DNA of 7,756 nucleotides from Clostridia bacterium (GTDB taxonomy: Bacteria; Bacillota; Clostridia; Oscillospirales; CAG-272): positions 1 to 7,756 of the forward strand of contig JAFTMU010000142.1 in the NCBI GenBank assembly GCA_017452215.1. Reading direction: 5' to 3'. A program made the translations under genes and the position numbers. Below are positions 6,063 through 7,756 of the stretch, piece by piece. The first letter of the stretch is position 1. Every line of letters begins with the position of its first letter. The notes under the pieces were generated by a model that was not told the origin of the DNA, ran no database searches, and saw only the letters and a program-made list of their open reading frames with translations.

Positions 6063-7388
6063 TTACTTCTTTGCCGCCCGAAGAGCACCCTTGGCAACAC
6101 GGATGTATTGCACAATGGGAACACCTGCGGGACAGTTATACGAGCAAGTTCCGCACTCCACACAGCTCATCACGTTAAATTTTGCCGCCTCGTCGTATTT
6201 TCTCGCCTGTGCATATTGGGTCAGATAATTCGGCATCAGGTGCATCGGGCAATGCTCCACACATCTGCCGCAGTGAATGCAAGCGCTGTGATATTGGTTG
6301 ATCTTATCATATTCCTCTGAAAAGACCAGCAAGGCGGAGGTTCCCTTGGTCACGGGAGCATCCATATCCCATTGGGCTTGCCCCATCATGGGACCACCGC
6401 TGATCAGCTTCTTGGGCTCCTTGACACAGCCGCCGCAAAAATCGATCAACTCACGGTAAGAAGCGCCCAAGGGAGAGCGCACGTTCTTCGGCTCCTTGAC
6501 ACAGTCACCCGTCACAGTGACGATACGGCTGACCAAGGGAAGTCCCCGATAAAAGGCACGGCTGATGGCAGCACTTGTTTCTGCGTTGACGATCATGCAC
6601 CCCTCGTCTGCGGGAAGCTTTCCCGCAGGGATCTCACGGTGAAAGAGCGCATAAACGATCTGCCGCTCGTCACCTTGGGGATATTTCGTTTTCATCACGC
6701 AAACACGGATCTTTTCTTTCCCCTTCACCGCCTTTTGGAGCAAGGCAATAGCATCGGGCTTATTATCCTCAACGGCAAGAATTCCCTCCTTGGCATTGAG
6801 GGCGTGCATCAAAATCTCCAAGCCGCCGATTACTGCCTCACTACGCTCCAGGAGCAAGCGGTGGTTCGCCGTAATATAAGGCTCACACTCGGCACAGTTG
6901 ATAATGACAGTATCGGCTTTTCCGATGGCGCTTTGAATTTTTGCATATGTAGGGAAGGTCGCACCGCCCAAACCGCTGATACCCGCATTCCGAACAATGG
7001 AGACGATCTCCTCGGCGGTGGTTTCCTCCAACGGCTTTTCCCAAGGCTTGATATCAGGGCACATGGTATGCAGCCCATCGTTCTCGATCACAATATTCTG
7101 TACAGGCACTCCTTGTGCATTGTGACGGGTGAGGATTTCCTTGACCACGCCCGAAACACTTGCGTGAACGGGACAGCCAAGCCCGCTTTCTACAACGCCA
7201 ATGACCTGACCGACGCACACCGTATCTCCCTTTTGCACCACAGGCTTTGCGTGAGCGCCGATGTGCTGAGAGAGCGGGATCGATACCGTCGAGGGTTCCG
7301 GCAAACGGACGGTTTTGAGTCCCGCCGTCTCCTTGTGCTCATGAACGTGCGAACCGCCACGGAAGGTAAATTTTTTCGTCATTCTCAT
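6063..7388 (-). CDS. rnfC: Rnf complex NADH-side subunit RnfC
   Basis: A 441-residue peripheral subunit that carries the NAD(H) and FMN site of the complex, on the cytoplasmic face. The N-terminal biotinyl-like domain starts at FRGGSHVHEHK (9-19). The Rossmann-like part has GLGGATFPT (139-147), NCAECEPYITAN (164-175) and YPQGDERQ (236-243). Two ferredoxin motifs follow, CIHCGRCVEHCP (370-381) and CVECGTCSYNCP (409-420), supplying two [4Fe-4S] clusters. It lacks the long alanine-rich C-terminal extension of enterobacterial RsxC, as expected outside Proteobacteria. The ATG at 7388 is chosen because AAAGGG lies 5 nt upstream; an ATG two codons later is possible. It is the first gene of the operon, transcribed from 7465-7493 with a leader of about 70 nt that contains a hairpin. 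Confidence 0.97.
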   Translation of the reverse strand: MRMTKKFTFRGGSHVHEHKETAGLKTVRLPEPSTVSIPLSQHIGAHAKPVVQKGDTVCVGQVIGVVESGLGCPVHASVSGVVKEILTRHNAQGVPVQNIVIENDGLHTMCPDIKPWEKPLEETTAEEIVSIVRNAGISGLGGATFPTYAKIQSAIGKADTVIINCAECEPYITANHRLLLERSEAVIGGLEILMHALNAKEGILAVEDNKPDAIALLQKAVKGKEKIRVCVMKTKYPQGDERQIVYALFHREIPAGKLPADEGCMIVNAETSAAISRAFYRGLPLVSRIVTVTGDCVKEPKNVRSPLGASYRELIDFCGGCVKEPKKLISGGPMMGQAQWDMDAPVTKGTSALLVFSEEYDKINQYHSACIHCGRCVEHCPMHLMPNYLTQYAQARKYDEAAKFNVMSCVECGTCSYNCPAGVPIVQYIRVAKGALRAAKK

Positions 7389-7406
7389 TTCTTCCCTTTC
7401 TCAATG

Positions 7407-7432
7407 TGCCGAAAAAAGCGTTTTTTTCGGCA
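7407..7432 (-). promoter_or_regulatory. Stem-loop in the rnfC leader
   Basis: An 11-bp perfect inverted repeat, TGCCGAAAAAA (7407-7417) and TTTTTTCGGCA (7422-7432), encloses the 4-nt loop GCGT. In the rnfC mRNA it lies about 18 nt before the start codon, just upstream of the ribosome site at 7394-7399. It has no following U-run on the minus strand, so it is not a standard terminator. It may act as an mRNA-stabilising 5' hairpin, a protein-binding operator or a weak translational control element; which one cannot be decided here. Confidence 0.65.
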
Positions 7433-7451
7433 AAAGACCATTATTATTTCA

Positions 7452-7482
7452 GTATATCATATACATTATAATGGATATCATA
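7452..7482 (-). repeat. Palindrome and direct repeats over the rnf promoter
   Basis: The 13-bp palindrome GTATATGATATAC (7452-7464) lies directly downstream of the -10 box and is centred on the expected transcription start. Its TATGATAT core (7454-7461) is repeated in the same direction in the -35/-10 spacer (7475-7482), exactly 21 bp away, about two helical turns. This layout fits an operator for a repressor, but the AT-rich composition makes chance similarity possible. Confidence 0.45.
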
Positions 7483-7493
7483 GAAAAAGTCAA
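7465..7493 (-). promoter_or_regulatory. Sigma-A promoter of the rnf operon
   Basis: On the minus strand, TTGACT (7488-7493, 5 of 6 to consensus), a 17-bp spacer and a perfect TATAAT (7465-7470). The predicted start near 7458 gives a leader of about 70 nt before rnfC. No other convincing promoter is seen inside the operon, so all seven minus-strand genes probably depend on it. Confidence 0.88.
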
Positions 7494-7658
7494 TGTTTTT
7501 GTGTAAAGTTGTGAAAGATAAATTTTTAACAATCTTTTATTTGTGCAAAAGCAACAAGCAAAAGTCAAAAAAAGGAAAAGAAAGAGCGCAAAAAAGGACG
7601 AGGGAACAAAGAGAGTGAAAAATAGTTTGTTTTTTTCTCAAATTTTTGAAAAAAAGTA
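7494..7658. other. Non-coding AT-rich, purine-biased spacer
   Basis: Part of the 311-nt gene-free stretch 7389-7699 between rnfC and tRNA-Met. Positions 7545-7622 on the plus strand contain only two T residues in 78 nt and are mainly A and G. Positions 7632-7655 form an AT-only-like imperfect inverted repeat just upstream of the tRNA -35 box, which could act as an UP element. No ORF with a ribosome site is seen. Confidence 0.6.
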
Positions 7659-7687
7659 TTGACAAGAGATTTTTTCTGTGGTATAAT
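7659..7687 (+). promoter_or_regulatory. Extended -10 sigma-A promoter of tRNA-Met
   Basis: A perfect TTGACA (7659-7664), a 17-bp spacer and a perfect TATAAT (7682-7687) preceded by TGG (extended -10). The AT-rich block upstream may add UP-element strength. The expected start near 7694 leaves a leader of about 6 nt before the mature tRNA. Confidence 0.92.
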
Positions 7688-7699
7688 ATTCAAGCGTTC

Positions 7700-7756
7700 G
7701 GCGGGATAGCTCAGTTGGCTAGAGCAACCGGTTCATACCCGGTAGGTCATGGGTTC
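7700..7756 (+). tRNA. tRNA-Met (CAT), elongator type, cut by window end
   Basis: The 5' part of a tRNA: acceptor GGCGGGA (7700-7706), D arm GCTCAGTTGGCTAGAGC, anticodon arm ACCGG/CCGGT around loop TTCATAC with anticodon CAT at 7734-7736, then the start of the T arm GGGTTC at the edge. It matches the low-GC Gram-positive elongator methionine tRNA pattern. It lacks the GGG/CCC anticodon stem of initiator tRNA. The tRNA-Ile(k2C) alternative is less likely because that tRNA usually has loop CTCATAA. The 3' end lies outside the window. Confidence 0.93.

Noticed and set aside
7509..7532. TTGTGAA and TTAACAA arms upstream of the rnf -35 box, resembling half-sites of the redox repressor Rex
   Set aside because: The arms are separated by 10 nt, giving a 24-bp element. 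Known Rex sites are about 18-20 bp with shorter spacing, and it lies upstream of the promoter in very AT-rich DNA. A tempting redox link, but not supported well enough to annotate.
7632..7655. Possible terminator from the AT-rich inverted repeat before tRNA-Met
   Set aside because: The stem is almost entirely A-T with a mismatch, so it would be weak, and no gene ends upstream on that strand. An UP-element role is more plausible.

Overview
This window looks like chromosomal DNA of an anaerobic member of the Clostridia (Firmicutes), probably an uncultured or gut-type lineage. The evidence is a complete Rnf operon in the order rnfC-D-G-E-A-B, purine-rich Shine-Dalgarno sequences, very AT-rich intergenic regions with consensus sigma-A promoters beside genes of roughly balanced GC, and low-GC Gram-positive-like tRNA genes. 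No mobile element, CRISPR array or phage gene was seen.

Left edge (1-260): two tRNA genes on the minus strand, tRNA-Gly(TCC) then tRNA-Arg(TCT). They are transcribed from an extended -10 promoter at 232-260 and separated by a 36-nt spacer that is mostly one perfect hairpin. Divergently, 330-1405 on the plus strand holds a promoter and a gene for a membrane-anchored protein of unknown function with beta-propeller-like repeats. It ends at a strong hairpin terminator (1428-1471) shared with the convergent operon.

Centre and right (1467-7493, minus strand): one transcription unit reads from a consensus promoter at 7465-7493 through rnfC, rnfD, rnfG, rnfE, rnfA and rnfB, and then a LacX-type aldose 1-epimerase-like gene. 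The six Rnf proteins form the membrane ferredoxin:NAD+ oxidoreductase. RnfB takes electrons from reduced ferredoxin. RnfA and RnfE are inverted membrane partners whose four cysteines hold an intramembrane FeS cluster. RnfD and RnfG carry covalent FMN. RnfC passes electrons to NAD+, with export of Na+ or H+. Genes are tightly packed: rnfE overlaps the end of rnfG, rnfA overlaps rnfE by 4 nt, and the other gaps are 14-33 nt. The epimerase starts 16 nt after rnfB, so it is almost certainly cotranscribed, although it has no obvious link to Rnf.

Right edge (7494-7756): an AT-rich, strongly purine-biased spacer, then a consensus promoter and the 5' part of an elongator tRNA-Met gene cut by the window end.

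The Rnf genes are well known. The points most worth a second look are the non-canonical flavinylation motifs in both RnfD and RnfG, the repeats around the rnfC promoter and its leader hairpin, the appended epimerase, and the uncharacterised propeller-like membrane protein. I did not find a clearly new multi-gene system.
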